From: an uncultured Eubacteriales bacterium
GTDB lineage: Bacteria; Bacillota; Clostridia; Oscillospirales; Oscillospiraceae
Assembly (NCBI GenBank): GCA_900544405.1
Contig: UQVA01000003.1
Coordinates: 1 to 64,000 of the forward strand
Length of the DNA stretch: 64,000 nucleotides
Direction of reading: 5' to 3'
Shown: piece by piece, positions 39,955-48,743 of the stretch
Position numbering within the stretch: position 1 is the stretch's first letter
How the letters are laid out: every line of letters starts with the position of its first letter
Notes under the pieces: model-generated
The model's database searches: none
Told to the model about the DNA's origin: nothing
What the model saw: only the letters and a program-made list of their open reading frames with translations
Translations under genes and position numbers: made by a program

Positions 39955-41202
39955 ATGAAAAAGAAACTCGTTGCCTTGTTCCTTCTTGCTGCCCTCCTTC
40001 TCTCCGCCTGTGCCAAGCCTGCCCCCGCCGCTCCAACCGCACCAACAGGCACAAAGGAAGCATCTATGCCGGGGATGGATGCACAAAACGGCTTCGGTAT
40101 GCCTGGGTTCAGCTTTCAAAAAATCGGCTCTAACTACTGCGGCAGCAATGCGCTCGGCAGCTATCTTTACTACTATGATACTGCAACCGGGACCTCCGGC
40201 CCCCTCTGTGCAAAGCCCGATTGCGCCCACGACACCAAGGACTGTTTCGCTTACACCGGCCAAGGGGCTTCCCTGTCCTACTATGACGGTAAACTCTACT
40301 GGGTAGGTCAAAGCAATGATTCCTCCACAAGTGACAAGGCTCTTTGGAGCAGCAACACGGACGCCTCTGACCGGCAGCAAATCAAAGTCATTTCTATGCA
40401 GGACGTGATTCTGGCATATCAGCCCCAGCAGTATTTTATCCATCGGGGAAATCTGTTCTTCCTGGGGCAGAACAACACGGTCTCTTCCGGTGAAGCAAAA
40501 ATCCAATACACCCTGGGCTATGCGCCGTTGGACGATTCCGCCGACTTCACGATCCTCTACGATGAAGCAACTGCAGATGTCACCTTTCTTACCGTTCGAT
40601 TTCAGGGAAATTCTGTTTATCTCTGCGTGAACCAATCCGTGTATGAAGAATCCCTGCACCACACGCTGGCGACAAAGTTGACCATCACAGAATATGACAT
40701 TCCCACCGGCACAGCAACAGAAATCTTCGCAGAGACTGACCTTGCCGATCTATACGACGAATTCTGGGTCACAGAACAAGGAACGATTTATCTGCCCGGC
40801 CTCCGTGGCGACCAGGGTTATATCTGGGAGATCAAGGACGGAGAGAAAACGGAAGTCCTCACTTTTGATGCAGCTTCCTCCACCCCAATCCCTGTGGAGA
40901 ATTTCGCTTATCTCATTCAAATGAAAGGAAATACACGCTGTATCACCGTCAAGGACTACTCCGGCCAGACCCTTTATGATGGTCCCCTGTACCCCCAAGG
41001 CGTTCCCGGCGTTCCCGGAAACCCGGGTGCAGATTCGGATGACCCCACCAAAGACTACGGCTATGCCGTAATTGGCTCCGATGGTACACAGCTTTTCTTT
41101 AACCACACCTGTTTCGGAGGAAATGAAATTCAAAGCTACACCGTTATGGTGGACGTAGCCGACAACATGAAAGCAACGCTTCTTTGGAGCGGAGCAGACT
41201 GA
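39955..41202 (+). CDS. Lipoprotein with C-x4-C-x-H-x4-C motif (copy 2)
   Basis: A 415-residue lipoprotein with lipobox LSAC (C19), followed by a Pro/Ala-rich tether. C85, C90, H92 and C97 form the same motif as in copy 1 (GPLCAKPDCAHDTKDCFAY), and YQPQQYFIHRG is identical. A Gly/Pro insert (GVPGVPGNPG) sits near the C-terminus. The beta-repeat body is propeller-like. It is 81 bp ahead of the ABC ATPase gene. Role unknown; a receptor or accessory of the transporter is the likeliest. Confidence 0.8.
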   Translation: MKKKLVALFLLAALLLSACAKPAPAAPTAPTGTKEASMPGMDAQNGFGMPGFSFQKIGSNYCGSNALGSYLYYYDTATGTSGPLCAKPDCAHDTKDCFAYTGQGASLSYYDGKLYWVGQSNDSSTSDKALWSSNTDASDRQQIKVISMQDVILAYQPQQYFIHRGNLFFLGQNNTVSSGEAKIQYTLGYAPLDDSADFTILYDEATADVTFLTVRFQGNSVYLCVNQSVYEESLHHTLATKLTITEYDIPTGTATEIFAETDLADLYDEFWVTEQGTIYLPGLRGDQGYIWEIKDGEKTEVLTFDAASSTPIPVENFAYLIQMKGNTRCITVKDYSGQTLYDGPLYPQGVPGVPGNPGADSDDPTKDYGYAVIGSDGTQLFFNHTCFGGNEIQSYTVMVDVADNMKATLLWSGAD

Positions 41203-41283
41203 TTTTCTCCGCTCTCCACCCGGCAAAGGACATACAGCATCCCACCTTTTTCAAAATAACCAACTACGAAAGGAGTGCGGTCT

Positions 41284-42033
41284 ATGGAATTGCAGCTGAA
41301 AGACGTCACAAAGAAATACGGAGAAAAGGTAGCGCTGGACCGTTTTTCCTATACCTTCCGCCCGGGAATTTACGGAATCCTGGGCGCCAACGGCGCAGGA
41401 AAAAGCACCATGATGAACCTCATCACCGACAATCTTCGTCGGGACGGAGGGGAGATCACCTTCGACGGCACGGACATCCGAAAGCTGGGCATCGAATTCC
41501 GGCGTATTCTGGGCTACATGACCCAGCAGCAGGGACTTTTTGAGGGCATGACGGCAGAGAGCTTTCTCATCTACATGGCCCGGCTGAAGGAAATCCCCCG
41601 GAAGCAAACGCTGCCGGAGGTTGACCGGGTACTGGAAATGACCAATCTGCAGGACGTGCGCCACAAAAAAGTCGGTGCTTTCTCCGGCGGCATGAAGCAG
41701 CGGGTGCTGCTGGCCCAGGCCCTGCTGGGAGACCCGAAGGTGCTGATTCTGGACGAGCCCACCGCCGGTCTGGATCCCCGGGAACGGGCCCGGCTCCGGG
41801 ACCACATTTACCGGCTGGCACAGGACCGGATCGTTCTGCTGGCCACCCACATCGTCAGCGACATTGAAGCCATCTCCGACCAGATCCTGCTGATGCGGAA
41901 AGGCACGCTGCTGCGCTCCGGCACGGCCACAGAACTCATCGATTCCCTGCCAGACACCCTGACCCCCGTACTCCACGCCTTCTCGCTGGAGGACGTGTAC
42001 CTCTACTATCTGGGGGAAAACGGCAATGAATGA
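41284..42033 (+). CDS. ABC transporter ATP-binding protein
   Basis: A 249-residue ATPase with Walker A GANGAGKSTMMN, Q-loop (YMTQQQGLF), signature SGGMKQRVLLAQALLG, Walker B VLILDEPTAGLDP and the switch His (ATHIVSD). This is the CcmA-like class that powers ABC-2 exporters of lipids, peptides or antibiotics. Start at 41284 (AAAGGAG upstream). It overlaps the permease gene by 8 bp. Confidence 0.94.
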   Translation: MELQLKDVTKKYGEKVALDRFSYTFRPGIYGILGANGAGKSTMMNLITDNLRRDGGEITFDGTDIRKLGIEFRRILGYMTQQQGLFEGMTAESFLIYMARLKEIPRKQTLPEVDRVLEMTNLQDVRHKKVGAFSGGMKQRVLLAQALLGDPKVLILDEPTAGLDPRERARLRDHIYRLAQDRIVLLATHIVSDIEAISDQILLMRKGTLLRSGTATELIDSLPDTLTPVLHAFSLEDVYLYYLGENGNE

Positions 42034-44143
42034 ATGGAGACGCATTTTTTCGGACCGACGGCGGCGGATTCTGATGCTCCTGCTGCCCATTGCGGTGCTG
42101 TGCATTTTCCTCTATCAAAAATGTGATGGCTACCCGCCGGCGCTCCTCTCCGGCGGTGCCGACTATCGGGCCATGCTGGCCCAATACCCCACACCGGAGG
42201 CGGTCATCGATGCTTTTTCGGACAACTGGGACCTGACTGCCGACCAACAGCGGCTTCTGGACCAAGCGGAGCATATTTCCGGCTATGCGGACTACCTGAA
42301 CAAGGTCCAGGAACAGGCCAAGCGGCTCCAGGCCACCAGCCTGTTCAGCAGCGATCCAAACACATTCGTCTACCGGAATATTCTCAAGACCGCCAAGGAT
42401 TTTGCTTTCTGCACCGCCGACGGCGTTCGTATGGGGAATTTCCGGGCCGTGCAGAATTGGCTGGGCTTCTCCGCAGCGGATTGGGCTTTTCTGGCGGCCA
42501 TGATCCTGCTGGTCATGTCCTATCTGGATGAACGAAAGAAGGGCCTCAGTGCTATTCTTCGGTCCAGTCCCAGCGGCCGGGCCAAGCTGCAGCTGGCCCG
42601 GTTGGGAAATCTGCTGCTCTACTCCGGCATTATGACGCTGCTGCTCTATTATGTGCCGCTGGCCGTCTCTCTGAGCCTGGACGGCGGTTGGAGCGATCTG
42701 AATGTACCGGTGCAGTCCGTAACGGAATTCCGCAAATGCACCGTCTCCCTGCGGCTCACAGAGTTTCTCGGCATCTTTTTCCTTATCAAGACTGCCTGCG
42801 GCTTTCTGCTGGGACTGCTGCTGTGGTTCTTCCTGAGTTTCCTGGAGCAGGTACAGCTTTGCTGGCTGCTGACGGCCGGGGCGCTGGCGGGAGAATACAT
42901 TCTCTTCACCACCATCCCGCCTCAGTCCATTTTCAGCCCTCTGCGCTACATCAATCTCTTTTCCTACGTTTTCCCCCAGCAGCTCTTCACCCAATATGGC
43001 AACATCAATTTCTTTGGCTTCCCCGTAGGACACCGGACCTTGCTTCTGGCCCTGCTGGCCCTACTGAGCGTTGTCCTGGGCTTCGCTACGGTCTGGGTTC
43101 TGGCTCATCGGTTCCCCTTCGGCAACCGGGACCGTATCGGCAAATGGCTCCACCGGTGGAATAAAATCACTGACCGGCTTCGCCGCCCCCTGGGCCTGTA
43201 CGGCTTTGAGTGGTACAAGCTGCTGTTCCTCAGCGCCGGAGGGCTGATGCTGATTGCCGGAATTTTGCTGACCCGGGACATCCGGGTGGACAGCGGTGCC
43301 TACAACCGCATAGAGGATTCCGTTTACCGGCAATATGTGCAGGAAATTCAGGGGCCCATCGGCCCGGAGACCTACGCCTATCTGGAAGAAGCAAGGCTGA
43401 ACCTGAATGTCCTAGGCATGGACACGGCAGAATTCTCCATGGCCCTGGACCGGGTGGACGAGACCGTCGCCCAGCTTGGAGAGGGTTCCTGGCTGGTAGA
43501 CGAGACCCGGTTCCTGAACATCTACGGCAAGGATGCCCAGCGGCTCCAGCGGCGCAATGCCCTGCTGGCCATGCTGTTCCTGGTAGCCTGTCTGTCGCCT
43601 CTGTATGCCAGCGAGCAAAATGGCGACCTGAGAAAGGTCCTTCGTTCCGCCCCCGGCGGACGGGAACGGCTGTTCCGGGCAAAGTACGCCGTGGCCCTGA
43701 CCCTGACGGCGCTTGTGTGGCTGCTGGTATTTGGCCAGGAATGGAAGCTGGCGGCCAAGACCTTGCAGCCGATTTTGGCGGCCCCCTGTGCCAGCATTTC
43801 GATGCTCCGGGCGTTCCCCGGAACCATTGAAACTTTTCTGGGGCTGATGGCAGCGTTCCAGCTGCTGGCTCTGGTGATCCCCACGAATCTGTGTATGTGG
43901 ATCAGTGAGCGCAGCGGCGGCTTTGAGAAAAGTTTTCTGATATGCGGGGTCGTTCTGCTGTTTCCCGCAGCCATCCTGTCCTTCGGCGGCAGCTGGGTTC
44001 GCTGGCTGACCCCCATGACCTTCCTGGCAGACGGGAATCTGCTGACCGGCGGCTTGATACAGCTTCCTCTGTTCCTGATTTGGGCTTTTGGCAGCATTGC
44101 CGCCCTGTTTCATGCAAAAAAGCACTGGTCCAGTGCTTCCTGA
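42026..44143 (+). CDS. Duplicated ABC-2-type permease (705 aa)
   Basis: A 705-residue membrane protein with about 12 helices arranged as two similar halves. Each half has an N-terminal helix, a large extracytoplasmic loop of about 130 residues, then a cytoplasmic coupling segment: RKKGLSAILRSSPSGRAKLQLAR (half 1, split here as RKKGLSAILRSS and PSGRAKLQLAR) and GDLRKVLRSAPGGRERLFRAK (half 2, GDLRKVLRSAPGG and RERLFRAK). These coupling segments align clearly, showing tandem duplication. One polypeptide may thus serve as both half-permeases with the single ATPase upstream. It resembles, in size and layout only, the large membrane proteins of lactococcin 972-type systems. Confidence 0.8.
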   Translation: MNEWRRIFSDRRRRILMLLLPIAVLCIFLYQKCDGYPPALLSGGADYRAMLAQYPTPEAVIDAFSDNWDLTADQQRLLDQAEHISGYADYLNKVQEQAKRLQATSLFSSDPNTFVYRNILKTAKDFAFCTADGVRMGNFRAVQNWLGFSAADWAFLAAMILLVMSYLDERKKGLSAILRSSPSGRAKLQLARLGNLLLYSGIMTLLLYYVPLAVSLSLDGGWSDLNVPVQSVTEFRKCTVSLRLTEFLGIFFLIKTACGFLLGLLLWFFLSFLEQVQLCWLLTAGALAGEYILFTTIPPQSIFSPLRYINLFSYVFPQQLFTQYGNINFFGFPVGHRTLLLALLALLSVVLGFATVWVLAHRFPFGNRDRIGKWLHRWNKITDRLRRPLGLYGFEWYKLLFLSAGGLMLIAGILLTRDIRVDSGAYNRIEDSVYRQYVQEIQGPIGPETYAYLEEARLNLNVLGMDTAEFSMALDRVDETVAQLGEGSWLVDETRFLNIYGKDAQRLQRRNALLAMLFLVACLSPLYASEQNGDLRKVLRSAPGGRERLFRAKYAVALTLTALVWLLVFGQEWKLAAKTLQPILAAPCASISMLRAFPGTIETFLGLMAAFQLLALVIPTNLCMWISERSGGFEKSFLICGVVLLFPAAILSFGGSWVRWLTPMTFLADGNLLTGGLIQLPLFLIWAFGSIAALFHAKKHWSSAS

Positions 44144-44150
44144 AAAAAAC

Positions 44151-44184
44151 GTCCCTGGGGAAATTCCCCAGGGACGCTGTTTTT
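44151..44184 (+). terminator. Terminator of the ABC island
   Basis: CGTCCCTGGGGA (44151-44162) pairs with TCCCCAGGGACG (44166-44177), followed by CTGTTTTTA. Confidence 0.85.
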
Positions 44185-44253
44185 ATTTGGTTTGTGTGAT
44201 CCGATCCGCACGCTTTCACAGGCTTTTTCCGCAGTACGAAAATCCTAAAGAAA

Positions 44254-44280
44254 CAAAAACCCGCCGGCCGAGGCCGACGG
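44254..44280 (-). terminator. Terminator after the tRNA pair
   Basis: On the minus strand a GC-rich stem (CCGTCGGCC with GGCCGGCGG) is followed by GTTTTTGTTT. It lies downstream of tRNA-Tyr. Confidence 0.8.
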
Positions 44281-44314
44281 ATCTTTGAGATGTAGCAGGC
44301 GATACTACATGAGC

Positions 44315-44399
44315 TGGTGGGGGAAGGTGGATTCGAACCACCGAAGCGATAAGCAGCAGATTTACAGTCTGTCCCCTTTGGCCACTCGGGAATTCCCCC
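44315..44399 (-). tRNA. tRNA-Tyr (GTA)
   Basis: An 85-nt class II tRNA with acceptor GGGGGAA/TTCCCCC, anticodon GTA in CTGTAAA, a long variable arm, TTCGAATC T loop and an encoded CCA end. It is transcribed after the tRNA-Thr. Confidence 0.95.
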
Positions 44400-44422
44400 A
44401 TATTCTATTTTCAAGAGCTGAT

Positions 44423-44498
44423 TGGAGCCGGTAGACGGATTCGAACCCCCGACCTACTGATTACAAATCAGTTGCTCTACCGGCTGAGCTATACCGGC
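44423..44498 (-). tRNA. tRNA-Thr (TGT)
   Basis: A 76-nt tRNA with acceptor GCCGGTA/TACCGGC, D arm AGCTCAGCCGGTAGAGC, anticodon TGT in TTTGTAA, T loop TTCGAATC and encoded CCA. It lies 24 bp upstream of tRNA-Tyr. Confidence 0.95.
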
Positions 44499-44638
44499 GT
44501 CTCAAACAGAACACGCTTATTATAGCGAGAAGTCTGCCATTTGTCAAGCCCCTTTTTTACTTTTTTTCGCGCTTTGGGAATTGCGGCTTTTCCCATTTTA
44601 TGCTATACTGTTCTCACTACTTTTCAGGAGGCGGTTTT

Positions 44639-45763
44639 ATGGCCAATCTCTTCGATTATATTGCCTGGCGGGGGGACCTGTCCTTCGCCCAATGCCCGGT
44701 CTGCGCCGTGGACAGTCTGGTTTTTGCGGCTCTGTCCTATGCCAACCTGGAAGTGCTGGTGCCGGACGGCTTCCCCTCCCTGCCCCTGCAGGAAGCCGCC
44801 GAGGCCCTGATGGCACGGCCCGATCACAACAAGCTGGTCCGCTCGGAAAACGACGGAAAGTTCCTGCTGACCGCCGCCCGCAGCCCCCGGTTCCGGTCCG
44901 TGCAGGTCTGCTGCTGCCGGGCCAAGACCCTGGAGGACCTGGAAACCCAATTCGGGGCCATGGCCTTCCTGCTGCCGGACGGCTCGGCCTTTCTGGCCTT
45001 CCGTGGCACGGACCTGACCCTGGTGGGCTGGAAAGAGGACTTCAACATGAGCTTTCAGGACATCGTCCCCGCTCAGACGGAGGCGGCGGAGTACCTGAAG
45101 GAATTTGCCGCCGTGTTCGACGGTCCCCTGTACCTGACCGGTCACTCCAAGGGTGGCAACCTCAGCGTGTACGCCGCCGCAACGGCCAGCCTGGACGTGC
45201 AGGAGCGCATTCGGGCCGTGTACAATTACGACGGCCCCGGCTTCGGCCACAGTATGATCGGCAGTGAGGGGTATCTGCGCATGATCCCCCGTATTCAGAC
45301 CTATGTGCCGGAATCCTCCATTATCGGGATGCTTCTGGAGCACGAAGAACCCTATTCCGCCGTAAAAAGCACACAAGTGAGCATTTTCCAGCACGACGTG
45401 TTTACCTGGGAGATTCTGGGTGCGGACTTTGTCCGGGCCCCCGGCGTGGACGCCCATTCCCGGCAGATGAATGTGGCCATCAAGACCTGGCTGGAGGGCA
45501 TGAGCCGCCAGGAGCGGATGGATTTCGTGGACACGCTGTACAGCATTCTCAGCGTGGGCGGGGCGAAAAACGTGGACGCCGTGCTGCAGCCCAAGAATAT
45601 CCGGTCCATGCTCAAGGCCATTCAGGACGACGAGGGAAAGCGGCGGCTGCTGACCAGCGAGATCGGCGAGTTTCTGAGGATCGTCAGCGAAACCTCCCGC
45701 CGCAGCCGGGAGCGCCGTTTGCCCAGCTCCATTCACGGAAAACTGCTGAACGGGAGAAAATGA
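44639..45763 (+). CDS. Mbeg1-like alpha/beta hydrolase (DUF2974)
   Basis: A 374-residue soluble protein of the Mbeg1-like (DUF2974) family with an alpha/beta-hydrolase core. The nucleophile elbow is LTGHSKGGNLS (S170), preceded by LAFRGTDLTLVGWKEDF, typical for class 3 lipase-like folds. CAGGAGG precedes the start. Substrate is unknown; lipase or esterase activity is inferred only from the motif. It stands alone. Confidence 0.88.
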   Translation: MANLFDYIAWRGDLSFAQCPVCAVDSLVFAALSYANLEVLVPDGFPSLPLQEAAEALMARPDHNKLVRSENDGKFLLTAARSPRFRSVQVCCCRAKTLEDLETQFGAMAFLLPDGSAFLAFRGTDLTLVGWKEDFNMSFQDIVPAQTEAAEYLKEFAAVFDGPLYLTGHSKGGNLSVYAAATASLDVQERIRAVYNYDGPGFGHSMIGSEGYLRMIPRIQTYVPESSIIGMLLEHEEPYSAVKSTQVSIFQHDVFTWEILGADFVRAPGVDAHSRQMNVAIKTWLEGMSRQERMDFVDTLYSILSVGGAKNVDAVLQPKNIRSMLKAIQDDEGKRRLLTSEIGEFLRIVSETSRRSRERRLPSSIHGKLLNGRK

Positions 45764-45905
45764 CGTAAAGCTGACGGTGTCAGATGAGAAGTAGGACTTG
45801 CCCACTCTGAGCAGAGGCTTCCCTGGGTGAAAACCTCTGGACTGAGCAAACCGTTCGCCCCTTCCGCCCCTCATCCGGCCCCGCCGGAAAGAATTGCATA
45901 CGAAA
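45764..45905 (+). other. Structured untranslated region after the hydrolase gene
   Basis: About 140 bp with no ORF but several pairing elements, such as CAGAGG (near 45826) with CCTCTG and repeated CTGAGCA. It ends at the terminator at 45906. It may be a long 3' UTR or a small RNA. I do not recognise a known RNA family. Confidence 0.3.
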
Positions 45906-45948
45906 GCCCCGGAGGACAGATACTGTCCCCCGGGGCGGTCTTTCTTTT
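45906..45948 (+). terminator. Intrinsic terminator
   Basis: GCCCCGGAGGACAG (45906-45919) pairs with CTGTCCCCCGGGGC (45923-45936) with one mismatch, followed by GGTCTTTCTTTT. Confidence 0.8.
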
Positions 45949-45953
45949 GGGAA

Positions 45954-46424
45954 TTACTCCTGGTCGTCGTCCTCATCGTCAGCAGCGAATTCCAGCTTCT
46001 CGCCGCATTCGTCGCAGATGATGCTGCCCTTTTCCAGGGTCTCCTCGTCGAAGTCGATGATATTTCCGCAGGAGGGGCACTCCACCTCATAAATGGTGGT
46101 GTCCTCGTCGCCGAAGTCGAAGCCTTCCTCGTCGTCATCCTCGTCTTCGTCGTCGAAGTCATCCTCGTAATCGTCGTCCTCGTAGTCCTCGTCGTCCTCA
46201 TCCTCGTCCAGGATGTAGTCCTCGATGGCGTCCAGGTCCTCCTCGATCTCGTCCAACTCGTCAGAAATGGCGATGGTGGTCTCCTCCACGTCGGACACGG
46301 TCTTGGTCAGGTCGCCCAACAGGTCCACGATGGCAGAGATCATCTTGCCCTCGCTGGAATCGGTGTCCAGCTTCAGGCCGTCCATCAGGCCCTTGAGGTA
46401 GGCTGCCTTCTCAGAAATATTCAT
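45954..46424 (-). CDS. CD1247-type acidic protein with zinc ribbon
   Basis: A 156-residue protein. Residues 1-65 form a helical N-terminal domain (MNISEKAAYLKGLMDGLKL); 66-108 are almost only Asp and Glu; 112-146 form a zinc ribbon with C116, C119, C137 and C140. The family is widespread in Clostridia and regularly sits next to efp, as here (26 bp after it). Its role is unknown; the acidic middle recalls RNA polymerase delta, but the domains differ. Confidence 0.85.
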   Translation of the reverse strand: MNISEKAAYLKGLMDGLKLDTDSSEGKMISAIVDLLGDLTKTVSDVEETTIAISDELDEIEEDLDAIEDYILDEDEDDEDYEDDDYEDDFDDEDEDDDEEGFDFGDEDTTIYEVECPSCGNIIDFDEETLEKGSIICDECGEKLEFAADDEDDDQE

Positions 46425-46449
46425 AGATAACTCCTTTTTAAGAGGCGGA

Positions 46450-47013
46450 TCAGGCCTTGGAGCGGCCCAGATACTCGCCGGTGGTGGTGTCGATGTTGAT
46501 CTTGTCGCCCTCGTTGATGAACAGAGGCACCTTGATCTCGGCGCCGGTCTCCACGGTAGCGGGCTTGGTCACGTTGGTAGCAGTGTTGCCGGCGAAGCCA
46601 GGCTCGGTGTGGGTGACCACCAGGTCCACGAAGCGGGGAGGCTCCACGCCGAACACGTTGCCCTTATAGCTCATAACGACACAGACATCGTTCTCCTTCA
46701 CGAAGCGGAAAGCATCGCCCAGGGAGTTCTTGTCGATGGGCTCCAGCTCGTAGGTCTCCGGGTCCATGAAGTAGTACAGTTCACCGTCGTTGTAGGAATA
46801 CTCCATCTTCTTCCGCTCAACGTAAGCGGTGGGGAACTTGGCGGTGGGGTTGAAGGAAGTCTCGGTCACAGCACCGGAGATGACGTTCTTCATCTTCACA
46901 CGGACGAAGGCAGCGCCCTTGCCGGGCTTCACATGCTGGAACTCGATGACCTGCATGACCTTGCCGTCCATATCAAAGGTCACGCCGTTTCTAAATTCGC
47001 TTGCAGAAATCAT
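46450..47013 (-). CDS. efp: Translation elongation factor P
   Basis: A 187-residue EF-P that rescues ribosomes stalled at polyproline stretches. The KOW-like N-terminal domain has EFQHVKPGKGAAFVRVK, where the loop K is the modification site in other bacteria; two OB domains follow, with the C-terminal signature INEGDKINIDTTTGEYLGR. Start at 47013 (AGGAGG). It precedes the CD1247-like gene. Confidence 0.96.
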   Translation of the reverse strand: MISASEFRNGVTFDMDGKVMQVIEFQHVKPGKGAAFVRVKMKNVISGAVTETSFNPTAKFPTAYVERKKMEYSYNDGELYYFMDPETYELEPIDKNSLGDAFRFVKENDVCVVMSYKGNVFGVEPPRFVDLVVTHTEPGFAGNTATNVTKPATVETGAEIKVPLFINEGDKINIDTTTGEYLGRSKA

Positions 47014-47124
47014 TGATTTGTATCCTCCTAAAGTGTCCTCCCACGGGGGAAGGCGCATAATTTTCCTATCCCGCTTATTTTAACCGAATTCCCGCTATTT
47101 TTCAAGAGGAAACCGGCATTTTTT

Positions 47125-48189
47125 TCAGAGGATCATCAAATTTTTCGGGCTATGGGTAATATCCTCGCAGCCGTCCTTGCCGAAGAACACCACATCCTCG
47201 ATGCGGACGCCGAATTTTCCCGGAAGATAGATGCCCGGCTCGGCGGAGGAGACCATGTTTTCCTCCATGACGGTGGTGCCAGCCACGCTGCACCGGGGGC
47301 TTTCGTGGATCTCCAGGCCCAGGCAGTGGCCGTAGCCATGGCCGAAGTAATCGCCGTAACCGGCATCGGCAATAACCTTCCGGGCAGCGCCGTCAATGCT
47401 CTGACCGGTAACGCCGGCCTTGGTGACTGCAATGCCGGCAAGCTGGGCTTCCAGCACGGTAGCGTAGACCTTCTTCATTTCCTCGGTGGCGTAGCCCAGA
47501 GCCACGGTCCGGGTCATGTCGGAGCAGTAGCCCTTATAGAGAACGCCGAAGTCCATGGTGATGAAGTCCCCGTCCTGCAGCTTCCGGTCGCCGGCCACGC
47601 CGTGGGGCATACTGGTGTTGGGGCCGGACACCACGATGGGGTCAAAGGACAGGCCCTCGGCGCCGTTCTTGTACAGGCAGTAGATAAGCTCCGCCTGCAG
47701 GTCCTTCTCGCTCATGCCCGCATGGATGCGCTTGACCACGTCGGAGAAGGCGGCATCGGTGATGTCCTGGGCCTTCCGCATGATTTCCAGTTCCCAAGGC
47801 TCCTTCACGGCCCGGAAGGAATGGATGGCGGCGTTCATGGGCACCAGCTTGGCGTTCAGGGCCTTCTCATAGCCCATGTACTCGGCCATGGTCAGGTAAT
47901 CTTCCTCAAAGCCCAGGTTGGTGATGCCGAAATCAGCAATGGCCTGGTTCAGCAACTGATTATAAGGATGCTCCCGGTTGGTCTCGATGACCTCGAAGTT
48001 CTGCAGATTCTTCTGAGCGGACTCGATGTAGCGGCTGTCGGTAAAGTACCGGCTGCCCTTGGCGGAGACGATGGCCACGCCCTCGGCAATGTCGAAGGAA
48101 GCGCCGTAATAGCGGGCGTAACGGCTGGTCAGCAGCAGGCCGTCGGCCTTCTCTCCAAGGATGGAGCGGAATTTTTCCATGTTGTTCAT
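47125..48189 (-). CDS. pepP: Xaa-Pro aminopeptidase (M24B)
   Basis: A 355-residue peptidase that removes an N-terminal residue preceding proline. A creatinase-like N domain (1-125) is followed by the pita-bread M24 domain with metal ligands in TMDFGVL (D), CSDMTRT (D), GHGYGH (H), LEIHESP (E) and VRIEDVV (E). Start at 48189 (AAGGAGA), with an ATGA overlap with yqeG. The position before efp is a common Firmicute arrangement. Confidence 0.95.
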   Translation of the reverse strand: MNNMEKFRSILGEKADGLLLTSRYARYYGASFDIAEGVAIVSAKGSRYFTDSRYIESAQKNLQNFEVIETNREHPYNQLLNQAIADFGITNLGFEEDYLTMAEYMGYEKALNAKLVPMNAAIHSFRAVKEPWELEIMRKAQDITDAAFSDVVKRIHAGMSEKDLQAELIYCLYKNGAEGLSFDPIVVSGPNTSMPHGVAGDRKLQDGDFITMDFGVLYKGYCSDMTRTVALGYATEEMKKVYATVLEAQLAGIAVTKAGVTGQSIDGAARKVIADAGYGDYFGHGYGHCLGLEIHESPRCSVAGTTVMEENMVSSAEPGIYLPGKFGVRIEDVVFFGKDGCEDITHSPKNLMIL

Positions 48190-48683
48190 TTTGAAATTCT
48201 CCTTTCTTTTGCCAAAGCGATCCAGGGCAGTTCTGCCACATGGCGCAGCTTCAGCCAAACGGTGTGGTTATGGATGGCTTTCACCAGAATGGACTGTACT
48301 TTATTGGAATTGGCCCCCAGCACATCCGTATAAATTTGATCCCCCACCAGAGCGCACCGCTCCGGCGCAAGGCCAAATTCCGTCAGACAGGCCCGGATGC
48401 CCTTGGAAAAGGGCTTGCGGGCGTGGGTGATGCAGGGGATGTTCTGCTGCTTGCAGAAAACCTTCACCCGGTCCTTCCGGCTGTTGGACACCACACACAG
48501 GCCGATCTTGGCCCGTTTCAGCCCGTCCAGCCAGCGCAGCACCTCGCTTGTGGGGGTATTGACGGTGTAGGGCAAGAGGGTGTTGTCAAAATCCAGCATC
48601 AGAAATTCGATTTTCCGGCTTTTCAGAAATTCCGGGGTCAGGTCCGTGACCTTTTCGGCGATCACATCAGGCAGCAGGCACAT
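48186..48683 (-). CDS. yqeG: YqeG family HAD phosphatase
   Basis: A 165-residue HAD-IIIA hydrolase. Motif I is LMLDFDNTLLPY, motif II VVSNS, motif III around ARKPFSKG and motif IV VGDQIYTDVLGAN. YqeG-type proteins are phosphatases of unsettled substrate, often next to aroE or yqeH genes, but here next to pepP. It is first in the yqeG-pepP unit. Confidence 0.92.
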   Translation of the reverse strand: MCLLPDVIAEKVTDLTPEFLKSRKIEFLMLDFDNTLLPYTVNTPTSEVLRWLDGLKRAKIGLCVVSNSRKDRVKVFCKQQNIPCITHARKPFSKGIRACLTEFGLAPERCALVGDQIYTDVLGANSNKVQSILVKAIHNHTVWLKLRHVAELPWIALAKERRISK

Positions 48684-48714
48684 ATTTCCTCCCGATCAGG
48701 CATAGTCTAGGGTT

Positions 48715-48743
48715 AGTATAGCACAACAGGAGGGATTTGTCCA
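48715..48743 (-). promoter_or_regulatory. Promoter of yqeG-pepP
   Basis: On the minus strand, TGGACA (48738-48743), 17 bp, TATACT (48715-48720). It overlaps the start codon and ribosome site of the divergent gene. Confidence 0.6.
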
